Positions 5,082 to 5,482 of a stretch of DNA of 5,482 nucleotides are shown in pieces; the first letter of the stretch is position 1; each line of letters opens with the position of its first letter. The position numbers were made by a program, and so were the translations under genes. Origin of the DNA: Acidobacteriota bacterium. GTDB taxonomy: Bacteria > Acidobacteriota > Terriglobia > UBA7540. The stretch lies in contig JAKASH010000263.1 in the NCBI GenBank assembly GCA_021828225.1, positions 1 through 5,482 on the forward strand. The letters are read 5' to 3'. The notes beneath the pieces are model-generated. The model was given only the letters and a program-made list of their open reading frames with translations. It had not been told where the DNA came from and searched no databases.

Positions 5082-5482
5082 CTAAGCTTTCACGGCCTCA
5101 GCAAGGCTTTTGTCGAGGATGGCGACAGCCTGGTCGATATCCGCAACAGGGATGTTGAGCGGCGGCGACATGCGAACCACGTTGGCGTAAAGCCCGCCCT
5201 TGCCCACAATCAAGCCGTTCGCGCGCGCGCGTTCGAGCACGCGGTTGGTCAGGTCCCCGGCCGGCTCTTTGGTCTTGCGATCCTTCACGAGTTCAACGCC
5301 CTGCATCAGCCCCATGCCGCGCACGTCGCCGACGACGGAGTGTTTTTCTTTCAAGGCATCGATCCCCGCGCGGAAATGTTTCCCGGCGGTCTCCGCGTGA
5401 TCCATCAGCCGGTCTTCTTCAATCAGGTCGATGGTGGCCTTGGCAGCCACACAGGTGACCGGATTGCCGCCGAAGGTCGAAA
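5082..5482 (-). CDS. Class III PLP-dependent aminotransferase, C-terminal part (AGXT2/GABA-type)
   Basis: The last 132 or so codons of a minus-strand gene are visible, and the N-terminal two thirds lie beyond the window. The fragment opens with STFGGNPVTC, the conserved class III block whose Ser/Thr helps bind the PLP phosphate of the neighbouring subunit. It continues with VVGDVRGMGLMQGVELVKD (visible residues 49-67), LIVGKGGLYANVVRMSPPLN (90-109) and a C-terminal helix ending AEAVKA before TAG. The arginine in VVRMSPPL matches the position that binds the substrate carboxylate in ornithine/GABA aminotransferases. The catalytic lysine is outside the window. The GKGGLYxNVxRxSPPLN form resembles alanine-glyoxylate aminotransferase 2-like and 4-aminobutyrate aminotransferase-like proteins more than ArgD, but the substrate is not settled. 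Confidence 0.9.
   Translation of the reverse strand, partial: STFGGNPVTCVAAKATIDLIEEDRLMDHAETAGKHFRAGIDALKEKHSVVGDVRGMGLMQGVELVKDRKTKEPAGDLTNRVLERARANGLIVGKGGLYANVVRMSPPLNIPVADIDQAVAILDKSLAEAVKA

Noticed and set aside
4941..5482. Plus-strand frame from GTG 4941 preceded by AAAGGAGG
   Set aside because: The ribosome-binding match is good, but most of the frame is codon-for-codon antisense to the aminotransferase, a register in which stops are rare in GC-rich DNA; no protein resemblance.

Overview
The window looks like a piece of a moderately GC-rich, free-living bacterial chromosome. High G/C at third codon positions, the particular form of the glucan phosphorylase fragment, and short GTAGAGACG/CGTCTCTAC palindromes between genes suggest Acidobacteriota. 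That assignment is an inference from recall, not from a search. The functional genes are few: one intact transposase, one intact flippase, the 3' end of an aminotransferase, and the 5' end of a membrane protein. Much of the rest is gene relic or structured intergenic DNA.

Layout, left to right. Positions 1-560 hold, on the minus strand, the start of a small membrane protein that runs off the window (1-205). Just upstream of it is a decayed membrane-protein reading frame with an in-frame stop (221-559). Positions 561-1683 are a complete IS630-family insertion sequence with 28-bp terminal inverted repeats, TA duplications and an intact 346-residue DDE transposase on the plus strand. Positions 1682-2962 are an internal fragment of an alpha-glucan (glycogen) phosphorylase gene on the minus strand. 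It has lost both its first few dozen codons and its whole C-terminal catalytic half, so it is a relic. Positions 2963-3542 contain no gene but carry a terminator-like hairpin, a 58-bp double palindrome, several other hairpins, an A/T palindrome and a run of 11-bp-phased A-tracts. Positions 3543-4823 (minus) encode an intact Wzx/RfbX-type polysaccharide flippase. After a plain 258-bp gap, 5082-5482 (minus) is the C-terminal part of a PLP-dependent class III aminotransferase that continues beyond the window.

The genes do not form an obvious pathway. All non-transposon genes lie on the minus strand, but the gaps between them are wide. The most informative feature is the mismatch across the insertion sequence: its right flank is phosphorylase and its left flank is not. 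This points to deletion or recombination at the element rather than simple insertion. I found no clear sign of an undescribed multi-gene system. The least explained DNA is the structured intergenic block at 3013-3496.
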